Assembly (NCBI GenBank): GCA_003987725.1
Contig: RXJH01000005.1
Location: 114,414-178,413, forward strand
DNA length: 64,000 bases
Reading direction: 5' to 3'
Origin: Hyphomicrobium sp.
Lineage (GTDB): Bacteria > Pseudomonadota > Alphaproteobacteria > Rhizobiales > Hyphomicrobiaceae
Below are positions 18,557-26,692 of the stretch, piece after piece; the first letter of the stretch is position 1, and each line of letters begins with the position of its first letter. Under the pieces are notes generated by a model that was not told the origin of the DNA, searched no databases, and saw nothing but the letters and a program-made list of their open reading frames with translations. The translations under genes were made by a program, and so were the position numbers.

Positions 18557-18873
18557 GACCTGACCAAGACCTTTGACGAGCTTCAAACGAGACCTGGCGC
18601 AGGCCCGCTGTTCGGTGCGCCATAAGCTACCTGTCTGCGCCTCTCCTGAAAGAAAAAAATTCCTTATCAACAAGGGGCATCTGGGCGGACGCCTTTGCAA
18701 AACGCCGATCGGAAAAATCCGACTGAGCTTATGAATATTTATTCGTTTTCTTGGCGCATCGGCTTTGAAAAAAGAAAATCGAAGAATTTTCAAATCAGGA
18801 AGACCGTTTTCGACGGCGACTGGCGACCATAATCCCCCTCAGGCCGCCGTACAGGACGACCGGATACAACGCA
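18557..18873. promoter_or_regulatory. Divergent regulatory region between the CysB-like gene and serine acetyltransferase
   Basis: An AT-richer 317-base region with no gene. It holds a GAATA-TT-TATTC palindrome (about 18733-18744) that includes the sequence TTATTCGTT at 18739-18747. The same nine bases occur in the encapsulin promoter at 19880-19888, which suggests one regulator at both sites. Confidence 0.45.
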
Positions 18874-19854
18874 GTGGATTCGAACGTGCCTAACGATTTC
18901 CTCCCCACAATCGAAAGTGAAATTGACCAGGAAGATCGTGGCGTTCAGCCGTGGGACATCGATGCGATTGTCGCCGCCCTGCGCGATGCGCGTCGGCGAA
19001 GCCAGCGGGTGATTTCGGCCGGAAATCGCCGTGCGCCGATCCCGTCTCCTGAGCTGCTTCAGCAGGTCGTTACAAGACTTTATGCATCACTATTTCCGCG
19101 TCACGCTGGCGCCGTCGATCACAGTGAGGAAGGCCTTGCCTTTTTCGTCGGCAGTACACTCAACGAAGCTCTGCATCTTTTGTCCGAGCAGGTCAGGCGC
19201 GAGCAGGGCTTTATCGACCCTGGGCGGTTGGGGCTTGGTCTGAACACGCGCCCGGCCGAGATTATCGTCGCGGAGTTCACGCAAAAACTCCCCGGCATTT
19301 ACGAACTCTTGGAAAGCGATATTCGCGCCGCATACGATGGCGATCCCTCCGCGCGGAGTACGGAAGAAGTGCTCCTGAGCTTCCCCGGAGTGAAAGCAAT
19401 CATTTATCACCGGATCGCGCACGCGCTCCACGCTTTGGGATCACCCGTCGTTGCGCGCATCATTGCGGAGTCGGCGCATTCGCAAACGGGGATCGACATT
19501 CATCCCGGCGCAAAAATCGGCGGCAATTTCTTCATCGATCACGGCACGGGCGTCGTCATCGGCGAAACGGTGATCATCGGCGAACGTGTGCGCATCTATC
19601 AGGCGGTGACGCTCGGAGCGAAGCGGTTCTCCGTCAACGAACACGGCGCGCTCGTCAAAGGCGAACCGCGTCATCCCATCGTCGAAGACGATGTTGTGAT
19701 TTACGCGGGCGCGACCATCCTTGGCCGGATCACGATCGGACGAGGCTCTTCGATCGGCGGCAACGTCTGGCTCACCCACAGCGTCGCTCCCCAGAGCACC
19801 ATCGTCCAGGCTCAGGCGCGAAGCGAAACGTTCGAGCAGGGCGCGGGGATATAA
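18874..19854 (+). CDS. Serine O-acetyltransferase (EpsC type)
   Basis: Transfers acetyl from acetyl-CoA to serine, giving O-acetylserine for cysteine synthase. The 326-residue protein has an alpha-helical N-terminal part (about 1-185) and a C-terminal left-handed beta-helix of hexapeptide repeats (IDIHPGAKIGGNFFIDHGTGVVIG, then IGERVRIYQAVTLGA and VIYAGATILGRITIGRGSSIGGNVW). The catalytic His is in FIDHGTG. The long N-terminal part matches the EpsC subfamily rather than short enteric CysE. The start is GTG at 18874. The encapsulin gene follows after 93 bp on the same strand, a context reported for Family 2A encapsulins. Confidence 0.93.
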   Translation: MDSNVPNDFLPTIESEIDQEDRGVQPWDIDAIVAALRDARRRSQRVISAGNRRAPIPSPELLQQVVTRLYASLFPRHAGAVDHSEEGLAFFVGSTLNEALHLLSEQVRREQGFIDPGRLGLGLNTRPAEIIVAEFTQKLPGIYELLESDIRAAYDGDPSARSTEEVLLSFPGVKAIIYHRIAHALHALGSPVVARIIAESAHSQTGIDIHPGAKIGGNFFIDHGTGVVIGETVIIGERVRIYQAVTLGAKRFSVNEHGALVKGEPRHPIVEDDVVIYAGATILGRITIGRGSSIGGNVWLTHSVAPQSTIVQAQARSETFEQGAGI

Positions 19855-19870
19855 TTCCAATATAACGACG

Positions 19871-19899
19871 TTGACATACTTATTCGTTCACCGAATAAG
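19871..19899 (+). promoter_or_regulatory. Encapsulin promoter with operator dyad
   Basis: A -35-like TTGACA at 19871-19876 is followed after 16 bases by GAATAA (19893-19898), a weak -10 candidate. Covering the spacer and -10 is a perfect 8-bp inverted repeat: CTTATTCG at 19879-19886 and CGAATAAG at 19892-19899, separated by 5 bases. The inner part ATTCG-N5-CGAAT fits the T-N11-A dyad of LysR-type regulators. The start codon of the shell gene is at 19948. Confidence 0.6.
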
Positions 19900-19947
19900 C
19901 AAATCATAGAATTTGAAACCTAAAATATAGCGGACAATAGGTAAACT

Positions 19948-20859
19948 ATGGCAGACGACGTTCAAACGGCTTTAGGTGATATCGCCGCCCGGCAATTGGC
20001 CAACGCGACCAAGACCGTGCCGCAAATGTCGAGCATCACACCGCGGTGGCTCGTGCATTTCTTGAGCTGGGTCCCCGTTGAGGCGGGCATCTATCGCGTG
20101 AACAAAGTCAAGGATGCCGACCGCGTCGAGGTCGCGTGCTCGCTGCGTGACGAACGCATCCTGCCGCAGACGTTCGTCGATTACGTCGACAACCCGCGCG
20201 AATATTTGTTGAGCGCAGTTCAGACTGTTCTCGATATTCATACCCGCGTCTCGGATCTCTACAGCGTTCCCCACAATCAGATCAAAGAGCAGCTTCGCCT
20301 GACGATCGAGACGGTCAAGGAGCGCCAGGAAAGCGAGCTGATCAACAACAAGGAATACGGCATCATCCCCAATGCCACCGCGTCTCAGAAGATCAGGACG
20401 CGCACAGGCGCGCCGACTCCCGATGATCTCGATGAGCTGATCACGAGAGTTTGGAAGGAACCCGCGTTCTTCCTCGCTCACCCGCAAGCGATTGCCGCGT
20501 TCGGCCGTGAGTGCACGCGCCGTGGTGTTCCGCCGCCGACCGTAACGCTGTTCGGATCGCCGTTCCTCACATGGCGGGGGATCCCGCTTGTCCCGTCCGA
20601 CAAGATCGAGGTGAAGTCCGGCAAGACCAACATCCTCCTGATCCGGACGGGTGAAGCCAAGCAGGGCATCGTCGGACTCTTCCAGCCAGGACTTCCCGGC
20701 GAACTCTCGAAGGGTCTCTCCGTCCGCTTCATGGGCATCAACGACCAAGCCATCGCGTCCTATCTGGTGTCGCTCTACTGCTCGCTTGCCATCCTGACGG
20801 ATGATGCCGTGGGTATTCTCGAGAACGTGGATGTGACCAAGTACCATGCCTACAGCTGA
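19948..20859 (+). CDS. Family 2A encapsulin nanocompartment shell protein (SrpI/MMP-I-like)
   Basis: The shell subunit of a protein nanocompartment with an HK97-like fold, 303 residues. It resembles SrpI of cyanobacteria and the mycobacterial major membrane protein I. Diagnostic segments include SSITPRWLVHFLSWVPVEAG, YRVNKV, NPREYLLSAVQTVLDIHTRVSDLYS, VTLFGSPFLTWRG and the C-terminal VSLYCSLAILTDDAVG. There is no inserted cyclic-nucleotide-binding domain, so it is Family 2A rather than 2B. Its last 14 bases overlap the cysteine desulfurase gene, so the shell and cargo are translationally coupled. It should assemble into an icosahedral shell around the desulfurase. Confidence 0.93.
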   Translation: MADDVQTALGDIAARQLANATKTVPQMSSITPRWLVHFLSWVPVEAGIYRVNKVKDADRVEVACSLRDERILPQTFVDYVDNPREYLLSAVQTVLDIHTRVSDLYSVPHNQIKEQLRLTIETVKERQESELINNKEYGIIPNATASQKIRTRTGAPTPDDLDELITRVWKEPAFFLAHPQAIAAFGRECTRRGVPPPTVTLFGSPFLTWRGIPLVPSDKIEVKSGKTNILLIRTGEAKQGIVGLFQPGLPGELSKGLSVRFMGINDQAIASYLVSLYCSLAILTDDAVGILENVDVTKYHAYS

Positions 20860-23074
20860 ACTCGGACGAAGCACGGACCTTGACGGGCTCGCTGCTGCGG
20901 CGCTCAGCCCGAATGCTGGCATTCGCCCCCCGGCCGGCTTGCCCGATGTCGGAACATTGACGAAGCTCGCGAACGAACTGTTCGCGGCGCTTCCTGGTCA
21001 ATCCGTGCCCCATCCGGCAGGACCATCGTTGGGCGGGCTTGGCGCATCCCCAACGGACGTTACCGGGAGTACTGCTCCGCATGCTGCCGCAGCTGCGACG
21101 TCACCCGTTCCCGTTCCTGGAGCAACGGCGATCGCGGGGCCTTCCCCGTTTTCGCAGCTGGATACCCCTCCGACAGGTCAAGGCGTACCGGTCGGGTTGA
21201 TCAGCGCTGGCGCCACATCGCTGCCCACAAACGGCGTGTCCGGAATTTCGCTGCCGGGCATCGGAGCCTCGCCTTATGTCGATGCTGGATACGTTTCTCC
21301 GGCATCAATTCCGGTGAACCAGGAAACACCGGGAATAGGAGTGCCCGCGGCACCGGCTGATCCGCTGCCCGCACGGGATGTAACTGCGCTCGATCTAAAA
21401 AGCGTTGATGCATTGATCGGTACGCCACCCGGTTCCCTCCCCTCGAGTATCGATGCAAGCCCATCCCAGTCGGGATATGGGGCATCGAAGGGAATCCCTG
21501 CGCGCCCTGAAAGCCCGCGTTCCGTTGAAACTCTTCCCGGAATAGACCGCGCTTCGCCTCCCACAGCACCGGCACCTACTCCGCCGCCTCAAATTCTGAA
21601 CGACCACACAGGCATTGAAACGCCACGCTCCGCCGGATCTGGGCTCGACTTTGATGTCCTCGGAATTCCCTACGAAGCGGAATTGAAATCGTTGCTCGCA
21701 CCCTTGGCGGCCGACCCCGTCAGCTCCTTGCTCGGCGAGACGGGATCGAACCTCTATTTTCTTCCGTCCACTGCAGTTCCCGCAGGCAAGTCTGCGAATC
21801 CGGAAAGCCTCACCGCGGCGACACCCTCTCTCGGCGGCGGTCGAGGCTTCGACGTCGATGCCGTCCGGCGCGACTTCCCGATCCTCAACGAAACAGTCAA
21901 CGGCCGCCCACTGATCTGGTTCGACAACGCGGCGACGACGCAAAAGCCAAGATCGGTCATCGAGCGGCTCAAATACTTCTATGAGCATGAAAACTCGAAT
22001 ATCCATCGCGCCGCTCATGAACTCGCGGCACGCGCGACGGACGCCTACGAAGGGGCGCGCAACAAAGTCGCGCGCTTCCTGAATGCCGGATCGTCCGAAG
22101 AGATCATCTTCACGCGCGGCGCGACAGAAGCCATCAACCTCGTCGCGGCGACGTTTGGACGTCAGCATGTCGGTCCCGGCGACGAAATCGTAGTGACCAA
22201 TCTCGAGCATCACGCCAACATCGTCCCGTGGCAGCAGCTCTGCCTCGAAAAGGGCGCGAAGCTCCGCGTTGCACCGGTCGATGACTGTGGCGCTCTCCTG
22301 CTCGATGAGCTCGGCAAGCTGTTGAACGCACGCACCAAGCTTGTTGCGTTCACGCAAGTGTCGAACGCGCTCGGCACGATCACGCCCGCAAAGGCCATGG
22401 TCGAGATGGCACATCGCGTCGGGGCGCGTGTTCTTGTCGATGGCGCGCAGTCCGTGTCACACATGAAAGTCGACGTGCAGGATCTCAACGCCGACTTCTT
22501 CGTGTTCTCCGGACACAAGCTTTTTGCTCCAACCGGCATTGGCGTCGTTTACGGCAAGAAGGATTTGATGGACACGCTGCCTCCCTACCAGAGCGGCGGC
22601 AACATGATCCGCGACGTAACCTTCGAGCGGACCGAATTCCACAAATCACCGCAACGGTTCGAGGCCGGAACGGGCAATATCGCCGATGCCGTCGGTCTTG
22701 GCGCAGCAATAGACTATGTCGAACGCATCGGCCTCCACAACATCGCCGAATACGAACACAAGCTGCTCGTTTACGCGACGGAACGATTGCTGCAGATACC
22801 GGGTCTTCGCATCATAGGAACGGCACCCGAAAAAGCGAGCGTCATCTCGCTCGTCCTCAAAGGCATCCCGAGCGAAGAAATCGGCGCACGCTTGAATAAG
22901 TATGGAATCGCCGTGCGCTCAGGCCATCACTGCGCCCAACCTATCCTGCGTCGCTTCGGCCAGGAAACGACGGTGCGGCCCTCCTTCGCCTTCTATAATA
23001 CGTGCGAAGAAATCGACGTGCTCATCGGCGCGCTCAAGGATATCCAGGCGGAAGCCGCAATCCCGAGGCTGTAG
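20846..23074 (+). CDS. Encapsulin cargo: SufS-like cysteine desulfurase with disordered N-terminal domain
   Basis: A 742-residue PLP enzyme that releases sulfur from cysteine. Residues about 1-335 are disordered, rich in Pro, Gly, Ser and Ala, and contain likely shell-docking motifs (LTKLANELFAALPG at 38-51, LDFDVLGIPYEAELKSLLAP at 267-286, NLYFLPS at 302-308). The catalytic domain starts near 335 (FDVDAVRRDFPIL). Visible residues are the LEHHANIVPW block, the PLP Lys558 in SGHKLF and the nucleophile Cys696 in RSGHHCAQP. The gene starts inside the shell gene (ATG 20846). Within the compartment it probably stores or delivers sulfur, by analogy with SrpI systems. Confidence 0.95.
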   Translation: MPTAELGRSTDLDGLAAAALSPNAGIRPPAGLPDVGTLTKLANELFAALPGQSVPHPAGPSLGGLGASPTDVTGSTAPHAAAAATSPVPVPGATAIAGPSPFSQLDTPPTGQGVPVGLISAGATSLPTNGVSGISLPGIGASPYVDAGYVSPASIPVNQETPGIGVPAAPADPLPARDVTALDLKSVDALIGTPPGSLPSSIDASPSQSGYGASKGIPARPESPRSVETLPGIDRASPPTAPAPTPPPQILNDHTGIETPRSAGSGLDFDVLGIPYEAELKSLLAPLAADPVSSLLGETGSNLYFLPSTAVPAGKSANPESLTAATPSLGGGRGFDVDAVRRDFPILNETVNGRPLIWFDNAATTQKPRSVIERLKYFYEHENSNIHRAAHELAARATDAYEGARNKVARFLNAGSSEEIIFTRGATEAINLVAATFGRQHVGPGDEIVVTNLEHHANIVPWQQLCLEKGAKLRVAPVDDCGALLLDELGKLLNARTKLVAFTQVSNALGTITPAKAMVEMAHRVGARVLVDGAQSVSHMKVDVQDLNADFFVFSGHKLFAPTGIGVVYGKKDLMDTLPPYQSGGNMIRDVTFERTEFHKSPQRFEAGTGNIADAVGLGAAIDYVERIGLHNIAEYEHKLLVYATERLLQIPGLRIIGTAPEKASVISLVLKGIPSEEIGARLNKYGIAVRSGHHCAQPILRRFGQETTVRPSFAFYNTCEEIDVLIGALKDIQAEAAIPRL

Positions 23075-23125
23075 TTCAGTCGAGAGTGCGTGCATTTTTC
23101 GCCGCGATCGCAACAACGACGAACA

Positions 23126-23151
23126 AGGCAGCCCCTTCCGTGTGGCTGCCT
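23126..23151. terminator. Bidirectional terminator between cargo gene and cbb3 locus
   Basis: Perfect 8-bp inverted repeat AGGCAGCC/GGCTGCCT with a 10-base loop between two convergent genes, followed on the plus strand by the T-rich ATTTACTATCT. Confidence 0.7.
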
Positions 23152-23156
23152 ATTTA

Positions 23157-23849
23157 CTATCTAACCACACACAACACGCTGGCGAAGTGCTGCGGAAAAT
23201 AGACGACGGCGGCACCGGCCGTCATGAGAATAAGGCCTGCCAAAAGATTGAGCCTCGTGCCAGCGGCGCGCCTATTAAGCCACGAAATTCCATAGGCCGA
23301 CGCAATTACGGCCGGAACGGTGCCGGCGCCGAAACCGAGCATGAAAGTAGCGCCTTGGGCGCTCGTGCGCATCAGTGATGCCAACAACGCCGCGCCGTAA
23401 ACCATCGGGCAGGCATTGAGCCCCCAGACAACGCCGAGCGCGACGGGGGCGAGGTAACGGCCCTGCCCTGCGGGACGCAGCAGGGAGTTTACACCGGACG
23501 AAAGCACCTGCATGCCGTGATCGATGAAGGTCAACCTCGGCATCAGTCCCGCGAGCACCAGTCCCATCCATAACAGCGACGCAGCAGCCGCCCACTGCAG
23601 CACGATCGGGCTCTGCGCCGGCGTACGCGACAGAAGATCTCCGCCGAAAGTTCCGGCCACCGCGCCGATGGCCGTGTACGTCAAGATTCGCCCGGCCTGC
23701 ATCAGTAGGAGATTGAGATTTCTATCTCCTGAGGTTTTCGCTCCAAGCAGCAAGTTCGCTCCGCAGGCAATGCCGCCGCACATCGCGCCGCAATGGAACG
23801 CACTGGCGAGCCCGACGGCAGCGCCGCTGAGCAAGCTCTCGCTAAGCAT
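23157..23849 (-). CDS. SafE/TauE-like membrane protein of the cbb3 oxidase locus
   Basis: A 230-residue inner-membrane protein with about six hydrophobic helices. The opening SGAAVGLASAFHCGAMCGGIA with its Cys-His-Cys pattern is typical of the CcoS-adjacent sulfite-exporter-like family (COG2836), which is implicated in copper supply to cbb3 oxidase rather than sulfite export. A second signature, VVWGLNACPMVYGAALLA, is present. The ATG at 23849 overlaps the ccoS stop by 8 bp; longer starts would run through ccoS. It is the last gene of the cco operon. Confidence 0.87.
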   Translation of the reverse strand: MLSESLLSGAAVGLASAFHCGAMCGGIACGANLLLGAKTSGDRNLNLLLMQAGRILTYTAIGAVAGTFGGDLLSRTPAQSPIVLQWAAAASLLWMGLVLAGLMPRLTFIDHGMQVLSSGVNSLLRPAGQGRYLAPVALGVVWGLNACPMVYGAALLASLMRTSAQGATFMLGFGAGTVPAVIASAYGISWLNRRAAGTRLNLLAGLILMTAGAAVVYFPQHFASVLCVVR

Positions 23850-24027
23850 CGTCGCCTTGGCTCCGATCCGATTTCGTCGCCATGCGATCGTTATCATCGC
23901 TGATCGCGCGCCACTTGGCACCTTCGAGATCGTCGAATTGCCCGCTGCGAAGAGCCCAGAGGAAGGCGGCGAGCCCCATCATCCCGAGCGTCAGCGCAGC
24001 AGGAACAAGCCAAGCAAGCGACGTCAT
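23842..24027 (-). CDS. ccoS: cbb3-type cytochrome oxidase assembly protein CcoS
   Basis: A 61-residue single-helix protein needed for cofactor insertion in cbb3 oxidase. The hydrophobic segment AWLVPAALTLGMMGLAAFLWALRSGQFDDL matches the family, with the conserved end of the helix followed by GQFDDLEG. It overlaps both its neighbours (ccoI by 4 bp, the SafE-like gene by 8 bp). Confidence 0.93.
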   Translation of the reverse strand: MTSLAWLVPAALTLGMMGLAAFLWALRSGQFDDLEGAKWRAISDDNDRMATKSDRSQGDDA

Positions 24028-26219
24028 GCCGATGCTCCGACGTTTGGAAGGCGCAAGGCCTTCGAGCGAAGACGAAGCGCGTTTGCCGTGACCATGATCG
24101 ATGATCCCGACATGGCGAGCGCCGCAATCAAAGGCGTCACATAACCCGCCATCGCGAGCGGAACGAAAATCGAATTGTAGAGGATAGCAATAGCGAAATT
24201 CTGCAAAGCCAAACGGCGTGCGGCTTTAGCGACCGACAGCGTCTCAATGACCGGCTGAAGCACGTCGCCTTGAAAAACAGCGTCGGCCGTGGTTTGGGCG
24301 ATATCGATGGCGGATGCGGGTGATAGCGAGGCATGTCCGGCTGCAAGGGCCGGCGCATCGTTGAGGCCGTCACCGACCATCAGCGTCTTGAATCCCCGCG
24401 CCTTCAAGGCTTCGATTGCCTGCAGTTTCTGGTCTGGACGAACCTCAGCAGTCCAATCCACGATGCCGCAAGCCGCAGCCGCTTGCGCAACGGCGGCACG
24501 CCGGTCTCCGGATAACAGACTGACGCGATATCCCGCGTGACGGAGTTCCGAAACGCACTCCGCCGCGTCCTTACGCAATTCGTCGACGAAGTTGAAGCCG
24601 ACAGCAGACTTGCCTTCGGCCACGTACCAGATCGAAGCATTCCGATCCTTGACACCGGCCCACGCGGCCGAACCGACTTTCTCCTCGAAGCCCATGGACG
24701 TCGTAACGAGTCCCGAGCCTGGAACTTCTTCGACGCTCTCAACGGCGTGCGTTTGAAGCCCCTCCGCACGAGCAGCCTTGGCCAGCGCCTGCGCGAAGGG
24801 ATGCTTGCTCACCGCGGCAATCGAACCTGCGCGGTCCAGCGCAGCCACATCGACTACACCGCTCGCCTCGAGCCGCAACTCTCCGGTCGTCAGCGTTCCC
24901 GTCTTGTCAAAGACGACGCAATCGACTTCGGCGAGACGCTCGAGTCCGTCAGGAGCTTTGACAATAACGCCTTTGCTGAACAGACGGCTCATCGCGGCAA
25001 CCTGCACGGCGGGCACGGCAAGAGCCAAGGCGCACGGGCACGTAATGATGAGAACAGCGATTGCATGCGTGAGCGATTGGTCCCACGGCGCGCCGATCAC
25101 CATCCATGCGATGAACGTGATCAATCCGAGAACATGGACCGCGGGCGCATAAATTTGCGAGGCCCGATCGGCAAGCCGGACATAGCGGCCACGGCTCTGC
25201 TCGGCGTTGAGCATCATGCGGCCGATTTCGCTGAGCAGAGTGTTATCTTCCGCAGCCGTAATGCGCACGCGCAGGGTGCCGCCGCAATTGATCGTGCCCG
25301 CATAAACGGAATCGCCGATCGAAACGGCGCGCGGCCGCGTTTCGCCACTGATCAAGCTCTCGTCGATATCGCTTTGTCCGGAGATCACCTCCCCGTCACC
25401 TGCAACACGCTCACCCGCGGCGATGGCGATGACCATTCCCGGCTTGAGCGTGCTCGCGAGAACGAGCTTGGTTGTTTGATCCGGCTCTACCAGTGTCGCG
25501 TTTGTCGCCCTGAGCCCGATCAGGTTTTCGGCTGCCCCGCGCGCCTTGGTCCGCATGCGTTCATCGAGCACTCTGCCGATCAACAAAAAGAACAGGAGCG
25601 AAGTCGCAGCATCGAAGTAGATCTGCCCAGAACTGCGCATCGTCTGGAACAAACTCATGCCCGTCGCCAGCAGCACGCCGAGCGAAATAGGGACATCCAT
25701 GTTGAGGCGCCGCGACCTCAACGCCGCAAGTGCCGACTTGAAGAAGGGCTGACCGGCGTAAGCAACCGCCGGCAGGGCGATGAGCGCCGATAGCCAATGG
25801 AACAGATCCATGAGGGAACTGTCCATGTCGCTGGCCTCGCCGGACCAGACCGCCACGGAAAGCATCATGATGTTTCCGGCTGCAAAACCTGCAACACCAA
25901 GACGAGGAAGGAGCTCGCTCACGCGCGCGGCCTGCTCCGTTTCGGCGTTCTCAATCAACGGCGCAGCCGGAAATCCGGCATGATCGAGTGCCGACGTCAG
26001 GTCGATCGCTGAGCTGAGAGACGGGTCGACCACGACGGAAACGCGCTTGGTCGTTAGATTCGCACGGGCGGCCTCGACGCCGCGGAGAGCCCGCAGCGTA
26101 TTTTCAACCGAACGGATGCAGTTGCCACAAACGATGCTCGGGACTGAAAGTACAATCGTCTGCCGCGCCTCTGCTCTTGGCGCTTGCGCGGCAAGCCCGG
26201 CGTCTAGGGCTGCTTCCAT
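24024..26219 (-). CDS. ccoI: Copper-translocating P-type ATPase CcoI/FixI
   Basis: Transports copper for cbb3 oxidase assembly. The 731-residue protein has an N-terminal metal-binding domain with CGNC (residues about 33-36 in VCGNCIRSVENTL), eight predicted helices, the metal site CPCALALAVP, the phosphorylation motif DKTGTLTTGE, the SKHPFA nucleotide-binding motif, and GDGLNDAPALAAGHASL. A strong AAGGAGCGG ribosome-binding site precedes the ATG at 26219; this start overlaps the fixH end by 16 bp. A longer frame from 26282 is unlikely. Confidence 0.95.
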   Translation of the reverse strand: MEAALDAGLAAQAPRAEARQTIVLSVPSIVCGNCIRSVENTLRALRGVEAARANLTTKRVSVVVDPSLSSAIDLTSALDHAGFPAAPLIENAETEQAARVSELLPRLGVAGFAAGNIMMLSVAVWSGEASDMDSSLMDLFHWLSALIALPAVAYAGQPFFKSALAALRSRRLNMDVPISLGVLLATGMSLFQTMRSSGQIYFDAATSLLFFLLIGRVLDERMRTKARGAAENLIGLRATNATLVEPDQTTKLVLASTLKPGMVIAIAAGERVAGDGEVISGQSDIDESLISGETRPRAVSIGDSVYAGTINCGGTLRVRITAAEDNTLLSEIGRMMLNAEQSRGRYVRLADRASQIYAPAVHVLGLITFIAWMVIGAPWDQSLTHAIAVLIITCPCALALAVPAVQVAAMSRLFSKGVIVKAPDGLERLAEVDCVVFDKTGTLTTGELRLEASGVVDVAALDRAGSIAAVSKHPFAQALAKAARAEGLQTHAVESVEEVPGSGLVTTSMGFEEKVGSAAWAGVKDRNASIWYVAEGKSAVGFNFVDELRKDAAECVSELRHAGYRVSLLSGDRRAAVAQAAAACGIVDWTAEVRPDQKLQAIEALKARGFKTLMVGDGLNDAPALAAGHASLSPASAIDIAQTTADAVFQGDVLQPVIETLSVAKAARRLALQNFAIAILYNSIFVPLAMAGYVTPLIAALAMSGSSIMVTANALRLRSKALRLPNVGASA

Positions 26220-26692
26220 ATCCGCTCCTTCGACCTGTAAACGACCTTGTCGTTTTCGGCAGCGGTGACGGAAAGCGTCCACGTGCCTTCCGAAAGTCCT
26301 AAAATGTCAGCAGCGTAGGTCCCATTACCCGTGGGCGCCAAGTCAAAACGCCGATCGAATATGTCCGTTGTCGCGCGCCCGATTTCCGCCTTCACGAGCA
26401 AACCCTCAATGGGTTGCCGGTTTTCATCCGTCAATGCAATTGCAAGGCGGCCGGTTTTGGAATCGAACGTTCGGTTTTCATGCCATCCGAGCCGGTTCTG
26501 ATCCGCTTCTTGCTGGAGCGTTTGGTTGTAGGCCAGGCCCTTGCGATAGGCATCGGCGGTGTCGCCGCTGAACGTAGAAACAGCTTTGGTGATCAAAATC
26601 CCATCCACGGCCGTCACGGTCAGAAAGAACCCGACAAGGATAGCGAAGACATGCCACCCGCGAAGCGAAACTTTCGATGCTGCAACGTTCAT
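26204..26692 (-). CDS. fixH: FixH/CcoH-family cbb3 assembly protein
   Basis: A 162-residue protein with one N-terminal membrane helix (GWHVFAILVGFFLTVTAVDGILI) and a periplasmic domain. Segments NRLGWHENRTFDS, the NRQPIEGL loop and a closing GTWTL-VTA strand match FixH, which takes part in assembly of cbb3 oxidase. The start ATG overlaps the ccoG stop by 4 bp. Confidence 0.92.
   Translation of the reverse strand: MNVAASKVSLRGWHVFAILVGFFLTVTAVDGILITKAVSTFSGDTADAYRKGLAYNQTLQQEADQNRLGWHENRTFDSKTGRLAIALTDENRQPIEGLLVKAEIGRATTDIFDRRFDLAPTGNGTYAADILGLSEGTWTLSVTAAENDKVVYRSKERIWKQP

Noticed and set aside
24537-25793. A 418-residue open frame on the plus strand
   Set aside because: Entirely inside the ccoI copper ATPase gene on the opposite strand, with no homology.
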